Part shown: in pieces, positions 21,109 through 32,263 of the stretch
Numbering within the stretch: position 1 is the first letter of the stretch
How the letters are laid out: every line of letters begins with the position of its first letter
Assembly (NCBI GenBank): GCA_027943335.1
Contig: BSBK01000525.1
Location: forward strand, 586,001 to 650,000
DNA: 64,000 nucleotides
Source of the DNA: Chamaecyparis obtusa
Taxonomy: Eukaryota; Streptophyta; Pinopsida; Cupressales; Cupressaceae
Reading direction: 5' to 3'
Program-made: the position numbers and the translations under genes
The notes under the pieces: generated by a model
Database searches by the model: none
Seen by the model: the letters and a program-made list of their open reading frames with translations, nothing else
What the model was told of the DNA's origin: nothing

Positions 21109-22985
21109 GATGCAAAATGAAAAGAGCAAAAAAAGGAGAGAGACACCAACACACAAGACACCCCCCCAATTCACTCAATCAAAGAACCCCCCCCCCCAAA
21201 AAATAAAAATAAAAATGATGATTTTAGCACTTTATATCTAGTGCATGTACAATTGCCACTTGACAAAATGGATCAAAGTGGACTTTTTATTTTGATGTTT
21301 ACAATTGAAAATATGAAGCTATAGCAGATTTAAGAAGATAGGACATAAGATCCCAAAAAAGATCTAATCAATTACAAGTGCCAAAATAGGCCAAAATAGA
21401 CCATATTCTAAAAGTACTATGTCCACTTAAAATTTCTCCAAACTAATACCAGATCTGGAAAGTAGACAAAAAATTATGCACTTTCAAAAAAAATTGTACT
21501 TGAAAATGTGTCCGTATGAGCCCGAACGAAGCCTCTGAAGTTGCAAAAATAGGGATCAGACAGGTACAGTCACCAAAAACTACAATTTATACAAAATCCA
21601 TGATCCAAAACCAGAAAAGAACACCACCACTGAAAAGTTCAGTAAATTTTAGCAAAATAAAAATAAAAATTGCACTCAATTTGGAGCCTGGATGACCAAG
21701 TTATGGCCTCCCAAAGTCGGACTGTCAAATCAAAACTACATATGGTGAGGGCTAGAAAATTTTTGAAACCTGCTGATGTCACCGGTTTACTGTCTTAAAT
21801 TTGATGTTCAAATGACCATCATGACAGTGCAAAAATGCCCAGGTTTGACGATCAAATGACCGTCAAAATTAAGCTAGGTAAATGATGATGCAATCACTAT
21901 TTTAAAATTGACATCTTGGTGACCATCATAGAAAATGGAAAAATGACCTGGATGACATCCAGATGGGCATCAAATTTAACATAGTAAAAAACTATGAAAA
22001 TGCAATTTTTTTTTTTAAAATTACTAGTTTTGACTCTACGCCACACATCACTTTTTAATTAGCTGGACAACCTGCGTGTCTGCCAGCGTGGATGTTGGAA
22101 CCCTTTGCTAGTGGGCAATGTGTCTACCCACATGGTGGCTGCATGGAGGTGGCTGGCACAGATGAGGTGGCCTTCATGGTGGCTAAGGTGTCTGAGGGGT
22201 CACGACGTAGGGTTTGACGGCTGCGTGGAAGGCTGAGCGGTGATTAGAGGTGGCTGTTGGGCATGGTGTCTTCCCGCGTGGAGCTTGGCACTGCACGGTG
22301 GCCAGTGGATGGTCTACAATCAGAGGGCTAGTGGTGGATCTTTAAAACCCCAAGTCCCACATGCATGGCGATAAGAATTATGGGGGTCTTTAAAATCCCA
22401 AGTGCTTGCTTTGAAAATAAGTTGTGCTCGGTGGTGTGGTTTGAACCGAGCTTGGCTCGTTGATATTTTGCAATCCCATGAATGATTGGTGAAAAAATAG
22501 GATGCAGATGTTGTGGGGGGGTCACCTTGTGCAGTTTGGAATGGCCAATCTAATATGTATGTTAGACCTCTACCCTCTGTCTAAAGCTATAGGCCTAATA
22601 GGCCAAAATTTTGCCAAACAATATATATCTTTGAAAATAGAAAAATATATACAGATCTAAAAATAGAAAATATTGTAGATCTAAAATAATGGAAATTAAT
22701 GTAGATCTGACATTAAAAATTAAACAAATATTACCTAATTTTGCAGATTGGGCCTTAAAGGTCTGATTTGCAAAAAAAAAATTGCCTCAGATTTGACTTT
22801 TGCCCAAGGTAGGCAAATTTATAGTCAAAATTTATGAAAACAACCACTTGGATGCAATGGTGAGGTCTGATCTTGCTCAAAATGCTTCCACAAAATACTA
22901 ATCCTGGATCTGAATCGTGGCTCTCCAAAAGTTGAAGCAATCAATGGCTCTCCAATGGCTATGCACTAAAGACTCCTTTGGCTTG
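21109..22985. other. C1 leader between PBS and gag, about 1.9 kb
   Basis: This is long for a copia leader. 21180-22020 is AT-rich with no domain I can read. 22040-22330 is GC-richer and rich in GGTGGC/GTGG phrases. A C-run lies at 21188-21198. No open frame here shows a recognisable motif. Confidence 0.5.
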
Positions 22986-23032
22986 GATACCATGTAAGAA
23001 TTTTGATATCGCTTTGATACCATGTAAGAATT
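22986..23032 (-). repeat. Duplicated PBS/LTR junction of C1, period 30 bp
   Basis: GATACCATGTAAGAATT occurs at 22986-23002 and again at 23016-23032. The right-hand copy gives the minus-strand PBS TGGTATCAAAGC directly at the LTR end; the left-hand copy reads TGGTATCCAAGCC. Either could have served as PBS in the parent element. Confidence 0.8.
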
Positions 23033-23515
23033 TGCCTAAGGAAAAGAATAAATGCCAAGATCTAGAAGCTCAAGAGATAGCACAAGAGAGACAAAATATG
23101 ATATGATCAAATGATCAAATAATGAATAATAGATAGATTGATAGATTGATTACAAAGTAGGAGTGCCTAAATATATAGGCAATGCATGATAACTAGAAGA
23201 TTATCAAAAGATAAGCTATCAACTAGACATGGTGGAATCACATGTCCACCAAAGGTGGATCATCTTCTATTGTACATGAAAGTATGAGATACATGTGTAA
23301 CAATGAGAGGATGATAATGTGATAAGAGCACTAAAGGTGGATCTCACACACAAAGAGGTATGTAATGACAACTATCACAACTAAAGTGGAGATTCTCCTA
23401 ACCATGTGCTAAAAGGAAATGCAAAATCCTAGGTGTCTCAAAGAAAACTAATATGCAAATGCATTATCCTAAGTAAACTTAAGTAAAGTGTAATTAGTAA
23501 TATTTAATTACACCA
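23023..23515 (-). repeat. C1 5' LTR, 493 bp
   Basis: On the plus strand it runs from TGTAAGAATTTGCC to AATTACACCA. Its last 286 bp match the surviving 3' LTR. Poly-A follows at 23516; the left target copy is outside the window, so the target duplication cannot be checked here. Confidence 0.85.
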
Positions 23516-24039
23516 AAAAAACCTTCACATGTTAGATAATATTTCACAATTACATAAAAATTGTCAGCTTCCAAACAAAATAATTCTTCACTCATGCGAG
23601 CACTGACCATGCTTTAATGTCCACATCACTATCACTATGTCTTCATCAACTATACAACTTTGCATGCCTAGATTATATCCTGATTAGGAGATATCATCCA
23701 ATTACCACAAGCTACTTCTTAGGAACACTACCTAAATACTGCTTCAACTGAATGACACATAACTATCATGAATAATTGAATTTACATATGCACTCTTGAC
23801 CATGATCTCAGGACACAATATAGAGTAAGTCCTCAAATCTGCATAGCTTGATCTGCAATACTCCACGTGCGCTAATTCAAACACTGTCTACTTCTCTTCT
23901 CATCTTCAGTAGATCATTATGTTGACATCAATGACAACCATAGTCATGAATGTAGCATACAACTGCTACATAATGGCTCTGAATACTCCCCCATAGGATA
24001 TATTCAACATTCATTCCTAACATGGTCATCTCTGTTGAG
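23516..24039 (-). pseudogene. C2 copia gag C-terminal debris
   Basis: The minus-strand translation continues from the C2 gag but is broken by many stops. I can follow the frame to about 24000 (MLKEKLHN). Beyond that I see no domain, only AT-rich sequence with a short C-run at 23990. Confidence 0.35.
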
Positions 24040-24403
24040 ATCTCATTGGTCTTGACTACATCATTATTATTATGTAATTTTTCTTTGAGCATCATCTTAT
24101 GACTCTAGTAGTCACTCTGATAAAGTCTTGTGAGCATATCCCACATCTCCTTGGCAATGTCTTTCCCTAATAGTTGAGGAATTAAATTATCTCTTACTCC
24201 ATCAAGAATTATTCTTTGAGCCTTGGCCTCCTTGACTACATGCATTCATCCAAAGAAACATGAACATTTACTAGTGGTATCACTACTATACTAGAATATA
24301 TCCATAACCTATTCTCCTTGAGAACAACTGTAATTTGAACCTTCCAATGCAAGGAGTTAGATGCACCCTCAAGCCTATCCTCATATCGAACATTGGTTTC
24401 CAT
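24040..24403 (-). pseudogene. C2 copia gag N-terminal region
   Basis: From the ATG at 24403 the protein reads METNVRYEDRLEGASNSLHWK, then KENRLW, and after a stop DGVRDNLIPQLLGKDIAKEM and LTRLYQS. This is the typical N-terminal gag of many plant copia elements (the RL-EG-A-N..WK opening and the LIPHL..TAKEMWD-like segment). It lies about 90 bp from a PBS and LTR edge, so it is the 5' end of a minus-strand element whose remainder is lost or displaced by C1. Confidence 0.75.
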
Positions 24404-24489
24404 AGCCACACAAAAACCTAGAGACAAAAATTTGATTATTTTTCTTATGAAATATACATCACAAATATTGACTTCATTTTCAGAGTGTA

Positions 24490-24503
24490 GAGATCTAATA
24501 CCA
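24490..24503 (-). other. C2 primer binding site, iMet type
   Basis: The minus strand reads TGGTATTAGATCTC immediately beside an LTR edge (plus strand TGTTAATTTC at 24504). Confidence 0.7.
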
Positions 24504-25681
24504 TGTTAATTTCTTATAATACAACTATAGGTTATTTCCATTATAAATTTATAGAATAGAAACTTTATCTTATTTTTAAAAATTAATACTTTGAATTAAT
24601 TAACAAAAAATAGTTGAAGCAAAAATAATAACATAAGCCAATCGGAAAAGACAATAACAAAGATATACCCAGGAAACCCCAGTGTGGAGAAAAACTAGCA
24701 AATGTTGGATCTTCTATTCATCCTAACAATGGAATTATTCTTCACAAATACAATACAAGATTATTTAACCAATTTTACATATATAGAGCCCAACTACTTT
24801 ACTTAGCTATCAAGAAAAGAATCTTTCCTTTCTTTCTTTGGCTTTAAATCACATATAAATCACTTTAATTTTATGCAACCTAGCAAACTTAGAAATATTC
24901 TATAAAAGAATTAAAAAATAGAGTTTTTTCTAAACATCCAACTTGAGTTGCTTTAAAGAAACCCCACTCCACCTTCCTTTCTAAAAAGAAAAAAATTAAC
25001 ACAAATAAGATAGAAGAATTGGTTGAGCTCTTATGTTTAATTCTAAACTATTTATTATTCTATTTTAATTTCACAATAAAATTACCTAGTCTCTAAATCT
25101 CATTACTTTATTTGATCTCAGAGAGATCTCCTTTGTAAAAATAAAAAGATCACATTTTTTTTGACCCAGTAGGATTGAGAGTATGATAGAATGAAATGGG
25201 TTTTAAAGAGTTTGAATTGGAGAGTTAGGACTATTTTAAGGATTTAAAATTTGGAAAAAGATAAACTTCTTATGATCTAATGAGGAAACAATAATCTATA
25301 TCATTAGAAGCCAACGACCTGAACCAAAGGTTCATTACCTTCCTAGGAAATATATTTATATATACGAGAACAAATATTTCATTTGTTAGATATAAGGAGA
25401 TAAAGCTCATAGATAAGAGGTTTTCTCTACTTGATCGCAACCCTCTCACGGTCTCAACAGTGTCTTTATTGGAAAAGTAGATAAGCACTTTTTCAAAAAC
25501 TAGATATGCTCATCAATTAGGGTTCTTTTCACACCTCAGCAAAATAGGTCTTGCAGCTAAATATAGGTAGTCTAGGGCATAAAGTGCTCCCCAATCAGTT
25601 TATACACCTACAAAAAATTCTAATGATATTCTATCTCCTGGGAATAGAGGAAGATTGGTAGGGGAACAAATTTTCCCTAGC
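24504..25681. repeat. C2 5' LTR and LINE 5' region, boundary not located
   Basis: The LTR opens TGTTAATTTC at 24504. The phrase around 24665-24710 (..CAGGAAACCCCAGTGTGGAGAAAAAC) is typical of copia LTRs. I cannot find the far LTR edge; it lies somewhere before the LINE ORF1 start at 25682. No gene is visible. Confidence 0.45.
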
Positions 25682-26196
25682 ATGCCATCTTTGATGGTAA
25701 GGGAAGAAGATGACTAGGTTAAAGTTCAACATCACAAGAATTCCAGGAAGCCATATTCACGGCTCACACCAACACATAAATCCCTACACCTTTATAATAA
25801 ATTTGAATCTCTCAATAATCTAGACCAAAAAATAAATTTGTTCCCCAACCTTCCACACCATAGAAGATTTTAAGCCTATAAAACTTGCGATGTCCAAACC
25901 ATCATTGGCACCCAGTCTTTGGTAGACATCTACTTGCCAGCTCATAAATGGGTCAATTTTGATCAATCAAAGTCTCATCATGCCACCCTCTCCCCAAAAA
26001 CCATCCCCTACTCTCCACCCCATCACAAGATTGCCCCACAATCACCACTAGTTATTAATGTGGATAGCACAAGCATTAAAAGAGCCCAGGATCTAATGAA
26101 ACTTAAAGGAGTCTTTCTAAGATAGAATGGGTATGGCATTCCAACATAGGAAATTGAAGACTGGCTAAAAGAAAATCTTAAGAATCAGGTAAGTAT
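25682..26196 (+). pseudogene. LINE ORF1, 5' segment
   Basis: The ATG at 25682 (MPSLMVREEDD) is in frame with the longer open stretch around 25919-26122 and with text that resumes after the S2 insertion. Stops are mainly TAG (25714-25716 follows DD; 26123-26125). ORF1 of plant L1 elements encodes a nucleic-acid-binding protein that coats the LINE RNA. This segment is Ser/Pro/His-rich and ends just before a structured domain (NGYGIPT..EIEDWLKE). Bases 26192-26196 (AGTAT) are the target copy left of S2. Confidence 0.65.
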
Positions 26197-27845
26197 TGTT
26201 AGGAATAGTCCCAAGAGATAACTGAGGGGGGGGGGGGGGGGGTGAATCAGTTATCTACAAATTTCAATTCTTTATCCCACTAAGTATAATTAAACATAAA
26301 GCATAAACACAATGAAAGAACACTTGAACACAACACAAATATTTTGGTTGTGAGGAAACCCAAATCGGTAAAAACCCCGGTGGGAATTGAAACACACTAA
26401 TATTCTACACTAGTGTATTATGATCCTTGTTAGAAGATTCTTAACCTTGTTAAGAGTTTCTTTACAATATGTTTTGTATAGTAGACCTAGTCAAGGGTTA
26501 GACCCTATTAGGAGTCTTTTACAATAGTCCCCGTTAGGGGAGAGGATGCACTATCTAAGAGCACACTGCTCAAAGGGGTGAAGGATACAACCTTTAGTTT
26601 AATAGATACACACTATATCTATTGGAAAAATATTCAGCACTCCCCTTAGGATTCGTGACATGGTTTAACAGCCTCCTATGTCTTCTATAAGTCTAGTGGT
26701 TGTATCAGGCATTAACAGGTTGATCTTTTGGTGCAACGACAACCACTACTTGTAACAACTATTATTAGAGCTTGGTCATAGATTTGAATCCCCTCGGGTA
26801 ACACTAAGGGGGAGATTTTTGGAAAAATAGTTAGCACTCCCCTCAGGATTTATGACATGGTTTAACAACCTCCTATGTCTTCTATAAGTCTAGTGGTTGT
26901 ATCAGGCATTAACAAGTCGATCTTTTGGTGCAATGACAACCACTACTTGTAACAATATCTAGATCTTGGTGATCTTTGCTTTGACCTACTATCTAGATTA
27001 TTTCCAATGTATAGAAAAAATACTTTACTTGGTCACATAGACCTTCTTTTGATGGCCCAACACTTCATAGGTTCTTCTCTGCTCTAACTTTCAACCATGA
27101 ACCACACTCTAGCAATCACAAATGACTGTTGATAAATATCTTTCCTCTAAATGATATAATCAAGTTAGCCTATTAAAACAACCTTGAAATCATATTAGAG
27201 AAACCATAAAAAACTCCAATAACAATTTAGTCAGCTCTACTAAGCACGCATACCATCCCGGGACCTGTCCAATAAGATAATTGTAGATGCATGCTACACA
27301 CTGTCAACTCTACCAAAACAACCAGATCTTTCTCCTCAAGCTGAATTACTTCATGCACTCTTAACCAAACATCACTAACTCTTCTCCAAGCTCCAATCTA
27401 AGGGCACATACCGAAATGATAGGCACAACACTAGAACCAATATAATCTCTATCGGCTCTTCTGAATAAACATAGGAAACTGCTACTGGTGAATAGCGACT
27501 TCATAACTTCACTTCTACTAATCATCAAACTATATGTCCATGAATGTAACATCACTAACATGTCTCCATCATATATCCAAAGTCACAAGGCTCCATGATA
27601 ACTGTACAGACAACCATATACAGAACACTGCCTGTTACTCTGTCAGGAACATTATTGAAACAAGCTGCTATATAACTATCTGTACTAATAGTTAACCATT
27701 GCATCCATGATATCATGTTGATAACATATCCATGCTACATATACTTAAGTCTTATTGCATAAATCATCCAGACATGCTACTTACCATAGGTTTTTTTCAA
27801 TGACAAACATACAGTTAGTACTAGCCTATTGGAAAATCTCCAACA
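26197..27845 (-). repeat. S2 3' LTR with a 334-bp insert
   Basis: TGTTAGGAATAG to TCTCCAACA, 1,649 bp against 1,276 bp for its partner. Most of the difference is the insert at 26621-26954. A run of 17 G at 26226-26242 replaces the GAGAGGGAGGGG of the partner LTR. Confidence 0.95.
26621..26954 (+). mobile_element. SINE-like insert with box A/box B-like motifs
   Basis: It is absent from the partner LTR and bounded by ATATCT at 26615-26620 and 26955-26960. It consists of a unit of about 135 bp, a spacer with GATTTGAATCCCC (like a pol III box B, about 26790), then a second, near-identical copy of the unit. Each unit has TCTAGTGGTTGTA, which resembles the tRNA box A region. This looks like one full and one truncated copy of a tRNA-related SINE. 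The A-B distance (about 90 bp) is longer than in a tRNA, so the class is uncertain. Confidence 0.5.
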
Positions 27846-28110
27846 ATATCCCCCTTTGGCATTGATGGCAACATATGGAATGAAAAACTCCACCAATCCA
27901 AATGAACATTTCTTTTATAATATTCTTCATTTCATCTTCAACACTCCCCCAAAGATGAGTCCTCCATCTACTGCAATATTCTTCAACATTCTCCATTTCC
28001 TCAACTGAACTACTTCCATAACTGAATACTACTCCCCCTTAGTATTTTTCTCCTTCTTTTACTACTATTTTTCATGACTATATATTACCCCCCCATTGAC
28101 ATTAATGGAA
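27846..28110 (-). other. S2 PPT and 3' untranslated region with repeated G-rich tracts
   Basis: The PPT is at 27846-27860 (minus strand CCAAAGGGGGATAT). Further C-rich (minus G-rich) blocks lie near 27946, 28032 and 28089, the last again next to an ATTGACATTAATGG phrase. No coding motif is visible. Confidence 0.6.
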
Positions 28111-28207
28111 AAGGGTGCCAATTAGTTTAAGCATAGGTACTACTCCTGAAGTAGAGTAGTCAACCATCCATTAGTCCTTGAGGACTGATGCTCTTTTTTT
28201 ATTTCTT

Positions 28208-28700
28208 CTAAGGAGAATCAAGGAAGGGAATTACTCCCAACTTCTCCCTGATATACTCAATAGTATCCTTAGGCAAGGGCTTTGTGAATATGTCTACAAA
28301 TTGATCTTTAGTACTCACATAGTCCAACTTGACTTCTTTCTCTACCACTTTCTCTCTTAGGAAGTGATACTTAATCTCAATGTGCTTTGTCTTTGTATGC
28401 ATCACAGCATTCTTCAACATGTTGATAGTGCTAGTGTTATCACAGTGAATAACAATAGGATAATCAATCTAAATTCCAAAATCCTTTATCATCTACTTGA
28501 TCTAAACAATTGTAGATTAATTTAGGGCTACTACAACATATTATGCTTCTACTGTTGAATGAGAGATATAATTTTTCTTCTTACTTGTCCAAGTGACAAG
28601 TATGTCACCAAGAAACACTTCTCCTCCTAATGTACTCTTTCTATCATCAATGCATCCTACCCAATTTGCATCAGTATACACATGAAGCTCAACATTTTCT
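28208..28700 (-). pseudogene. S2 copia RNase H, broken
   Basis: Readable blocks in order are VYTDANWVGCIDDRKST, STVEA followed by a stop, HCDNTSTINM, and from 28420 TKHIEIKYHFLREKV and DYVSTKDQFVDIFTKPL. These are the standard copia RNase H landmarks and the C-terminal end of pol. In an active element the domain removes the RNA template. Several TAG/TAA stops lie at 28450-28560. Confidence 0.85.
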
Positions 28701-28735
28701 GAATTAGGATACCATAGACCATAATCTATAGTTCC

Positions 28736-29700
28736 CTATAAGTATTTGAATATTCTCTTAACTGCCATGAGGTGACTTTGTTTAGGCTCTACTACAAATC
28801 TTCCAACTATGCCAGCTGCATTTGAAATATCAGGTCTTATATGAGTAAGATAAATGAGTTTACTAATCATAGAATTGTACAATGTTATATCTACTATAGG
28901 AGAATCATCTTCTTTTGTAAGCTTGCATCTAGTTATCATAGGTGTCCCTACTAGCTTGCAATCATCTATCTTGAATTTATTCAATATCTCTTTCACATAC
29001 TTAGATTGATTAATGAAAATACCTTTCTCTGTCTGCTACACATTTAGTCCCAAAAGGTATTTGATAGGACCAATCATTCTCATCTCAAACTCACTCTGCA
29101 TTTCTTTAGCAAATTCTATACTAAATCTTCCATTACCCCCAAAGATAATGTCATCAACAAATATAGCCACAAGTAGTAGTCCTTTAGATGTTTCTCTTAT
29201 AAATAGGTTACAATATTTTGCTCCTTTCTTGACTCCAATCTTTGTTAAGTATCCATCAAGTCTCTCATACCATGCTCTAGGGGCTTGCTTAAGTCCATAG
29301 AGGGATTTCTTTAATCTACATACCATATCAGGTCTGTTTGATAGGGTGAATCCTTCTGGCTACTCAATGTATATTTCTTCCCTTAGTTCTCCATTCAAGA
29401 ATGCTAACTTAACATCCATTTAATAAACTTTGAAGTTTTTGAATGTTGTAAAAGCTAGAAAAAACTTAATAGCTTCTAACCTGCTTACTGGTGCAAAAGT
29501 TTCTAAATAGTCAATACCTTCTCCTTGTTCATATCCCTTACATACCAATCTTTCTTTATTCCTTATTACTGTACCATCTTCATTCATCTTGTTCTTGAAT
29601 ATCCATTTTGTTTGAATTACATTCTTATCACTAGGTCTTGGGACCAGTTCCCAAGTATCATTCTTGATAATCTAATCTAGTTCTTCTTTCATAGCATCAT
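28736..29700 (-). pseudogene. S2 copia reverse transcriptase, broken
   Basis: From upstream: [39 protein letters not shown], then 29326-29036 with KKSLYGLKQAPRAWYERL and the catalytic box FVDDIIFGG (both Asp present), then 28996-28736 with the SKLIYLTHIRPDIS thumb text. The domain order and sequence match SIRE-type RT. A few in-frame stops (for example after NFKVY and after EEIYIE, where Q is expected) inactivate it. Confidence 0.9.
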
Positions 29701-29749
29701 GCCAATCTGAATCTTTGCATGCATCTTCAACACTTAAGGGTTCAATCTG

Positions 29750-30590
29750 AGATAGTAAACATACTGCTTCACTGCTAGCTGAGTTTTTTCTTGTGATCTT
29801 GTTAAGACTTTGCCTCTCTAATCTCCAATGATGTCTTTCTTGGAATGGTTTCCAGATGTAAATTTTGGAACCTTAGGTGAGGCTGACTCATTAGCCTTAG
29901 GAGTTTCTTGTTCACTTGTCTTGGGATCATTGAATAACACATCAATACTATCAAACATTTCTTCAATAAATGTCTCACTAGTGGAGGGTATGGGTTCTTC
30001 TTCAATCATGGGTGAGTAATCATGATATCTTTCTTGAACCATAAACTTTTCATCAATCTTAACATGAGAAATTTCAATGATCCTTTTCAATATTAAATTA
30101 AAACATCTATAAGCTTTACTTTTTGTAGATTAACCAAGGAAAATACCTTCATCACTTCTTGCATCAAACTTGCCTACTACTTCATCCCTCTTGATGTAGC
30201 ACTTGCTTCCAAATATTTTGAAGTATTTGACTATTGGAACATTACCAAACCATAGCTCATATGGTGTTTTATCAGTGCCAGGCCTTAATTGAATTCTATT
30301 GATAGTATGGACTGTTGTATTGACTATATCTCTCTAATAGGTGTGTGCAACTTTTCCTTCAATCATGATGGTGTGCACTGTATCAAGGATGATCCTATTC
30401 CTTCTCTCTATAATTCCATTCTACTAAGGGGTTCTAGGTGCACTCAACTGTCTCTTTATGCCATGTTCTTCACAGTATTCATAGAATCTGTCAAAGGTGA
30501 ATTCTCCTCCTCTATCTGATCTTAGACATTTTATCTTTAGTCTAGATTCATTCTCAATCTTAGCTTTGAATATCTTGAATTTTCAATGTA
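29750..30590 (-). pseudogene. S2 copia integrase core C-terminal half and linker
   Basis: Begins within the integrase core: KCLRSDRGGEF (second catalytic Asp) and ERRNRIIL (catalytic Glu), then TPYELWFG, FGSKCYIKRDE and the Ser/Glu-rich linker at 30090-29802 leading to RT. The zinc-binding N-terminus and the first catalytic Asp are missing because of the gag-integrase deletion. Cannot be active. Confidence 0.8.
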
Positions 30591-30599
30591 CTTCTGCAC

Positions 30600-30930
30600 A
30601 CATCCTTTTCTTGTTTGTCTCCTTCAAATATGTCTTCTAGGTACTTCAATATTTTGTGGGTTGTATCTACCTTCTTTATTTCTAAAAACTCACTATCAGA
30701 AAGGGCACTAATAAGGGCTTATTTGGCTATTACATTATGATGAAACAATTCCTTTTTATTTTTAGTAGCCTCATCCTTAGCAAGGTCTTCCAAGGTATGA
30801 TCTTGACTGCTTTGATAGTTACATCAAAAACTTCAAAATAAATGTATTGCAAATGAGTCACCATCTTCTTCTTCCAATCAAGATAATTCTCTCCATCAAA
30901 CTTAGGACTTTCTTTTCTGAAGAATTCCAT
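30600..30930 (-). pseudogene. S2 copia gag N-terminal fragment fused to integrase
   Basis: From 30930: MEFFRKESPKFDGENYLDWKK, the usual gag start, then ALISALSDSEFLEIKKVDTTHKI and LEDIFEGDK. The text then passes directly into integrase core sequence near 30595. The rest of gag, the zinc knuckle, the protease and the first half of integrase are deleted. Confidence 0.8.
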
Positions 30931-30972
30931 TTGATCAACCTCAAGTTGTTAAAATTTCTCTCTGAGGCACTT

Positions 30973-30985
30973 GGCTCTGATACCA
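30973..30985 (-). other. S2 primer binding site, iMet type
   Basis: The minus strand reads TGGTATCAGAGCC, two bases from the LTR edge at 30988; a perfect match to the common plant Met PBS. Confidence 0.9.
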
Positions 30986-30987
30986 AT

Positions 30988-32263
30988 TATTAGGAATAGT
31001 CCCAAGAGATAACTGAGAGGGAGGGGTGAATCAGTTATCTACAAGTTTCAATTCTTTATCCAATTAAGTATACTTAAACATAAAGCATAAACACAATGAA
31101 AGAACACTTGAACACAACACCAATATTTTGGTTATGGGGAAGCCCAAATAGGTAAAAACCCCGATGCAAATTGACACCCACTAATATTCTACACTTGTGT
31201 ATTATGATCCTTGTTAGAAGATCCTTAACCCTATTAAGAGTTGCTTTACAATATGTTTAGTACAGTAGACCTAGTCAAGGGTTAGACCATGTTAGGAGTC
31301 TTTTACAATAGTCCCTATTAGGGAAGATGATGCATTGTCTGAGAGCACACTGCTCAAAGGGGTGAAGGCCACAACCTTCAATTTAAAAGATACACACTAT
31401 ATCTGGATCTTGGTAAACTGCACTTTGACCTGCTATGTGGATCAGTTCCAATGTATAGAAAAAATACTTTACTTGGTTACATAGACCTTCTTCTGATGGC
31501 TCAACAATTCACACGCTCTGCTCTGCTCTAACTTTCAACCATGAACCACACTCTAGCAATCACAAATGACTGCCTATGAATATATTTCCTCTAAATTATA
31601 TAATCAAGTCAGCCTATTAGAACCACCTTGAAATCATATTAGAGAAACCATAACAAACTCCAATAACAATTCAGCTAGCTCTACTAAGCACACAACACAT
31701 TCTAGGACCTGTCTAGTAAGATAGTTGTAGACGAATGCTACACACTGTCGGCTCTACCAAAACATCTGGATCTTTCTCCTCAAGCTGAATTACTTCATTC
31801 ACTCTTAATTGAAGATCACTAACTCTTCTCCAAGCTCCAATCCAAGGGTGCATACCAAAATGATAAGCGCAACTCCAGAACCAATATAATCTCTATTGAC
31901 TCTTCTGAATAAACATAGGAAACTACTACTAGCGAATAGAAACTACATAACTTCACTTCTACTAATCATCAAACTTTGTGTCCATGAATGTAACATCACT
32001 AAAATGTCTCCATGATATATCCAAAGGATCAAGGCTCCATGATAACTATACAAACAACCGTCAGGAACACTGCTGACACAAGCTGCTATATAATTTTCTG
32101 CACTAATAGTTAACCACTGCATCCATTATATCATGCTGATAACATGTCCATGCTAAATATACTTAAGGCTTACTAAATAAGTCATCCATAAATACTACTT
32201 ACCATATGTTGTCATTAATGACAAACATACAGTCAATACTGGCCTGCTAGAAAATCTCCAACA
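30988..32263 (-). repeat. S2 5' LTR, 1,276 bp
   Basis: Opens TATTAGGAATAG (the terminal TG has become TA) and closes TCTCCAACA, followed by the target copy AGTAT at 32264-32268. Confidence 0.95.

Larger units (their letters stand above)
18573..23515 (-). mobile_element. C1: Ty1/copia element lacking integrase and RT
   Basis: The 5' LTR is complete at 23023-23515. The 3' LTR survives as 18573-18858, matching 23230-23515 base by base (286 bp each). The missing 207 bp of the 3' LTR were separated by the G1 insertion and should lie left of this window. The interior, read on the minus strand, has a long leader, copia gag, zinc knuckle, protease, the start of a GAG_pre-integrase domain, then an acidic frame of unknown function directly before the 3' LTR. 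Integrase, RT and RNase H are absent, so it is non-autonomous. Confidence 0.8.
26197..32263 (-). mobile_element. S2: SIRE-like Ty1/copia element inserted in LINE ORF1
   Basis: LTRs at 26197-27845 and 30988-32263 flank gag, integrase, RT and RNase H fragments on the minus strand. The target duplication AGTAT at 26192-26196 and 32264-32268 is perfect, and the LINE ORF1 frame resumes after it. The LTR opening (TGTTAGGAATAG then GGGGTGAATCAG), the PPT context and the RT text FVDDIIFGG fit SIRE/Maximus. An internal deletion joins gag to integrase, so it is defective. Confidence 0.9.

Noticed and set aside
23516..24039. A 3' LTR of C2 beginning at the CTCCCCC block near 23990
   Set aside because: The sequence does not match the C2 LTR that starts at 24504, and no TG/CA edge is present.
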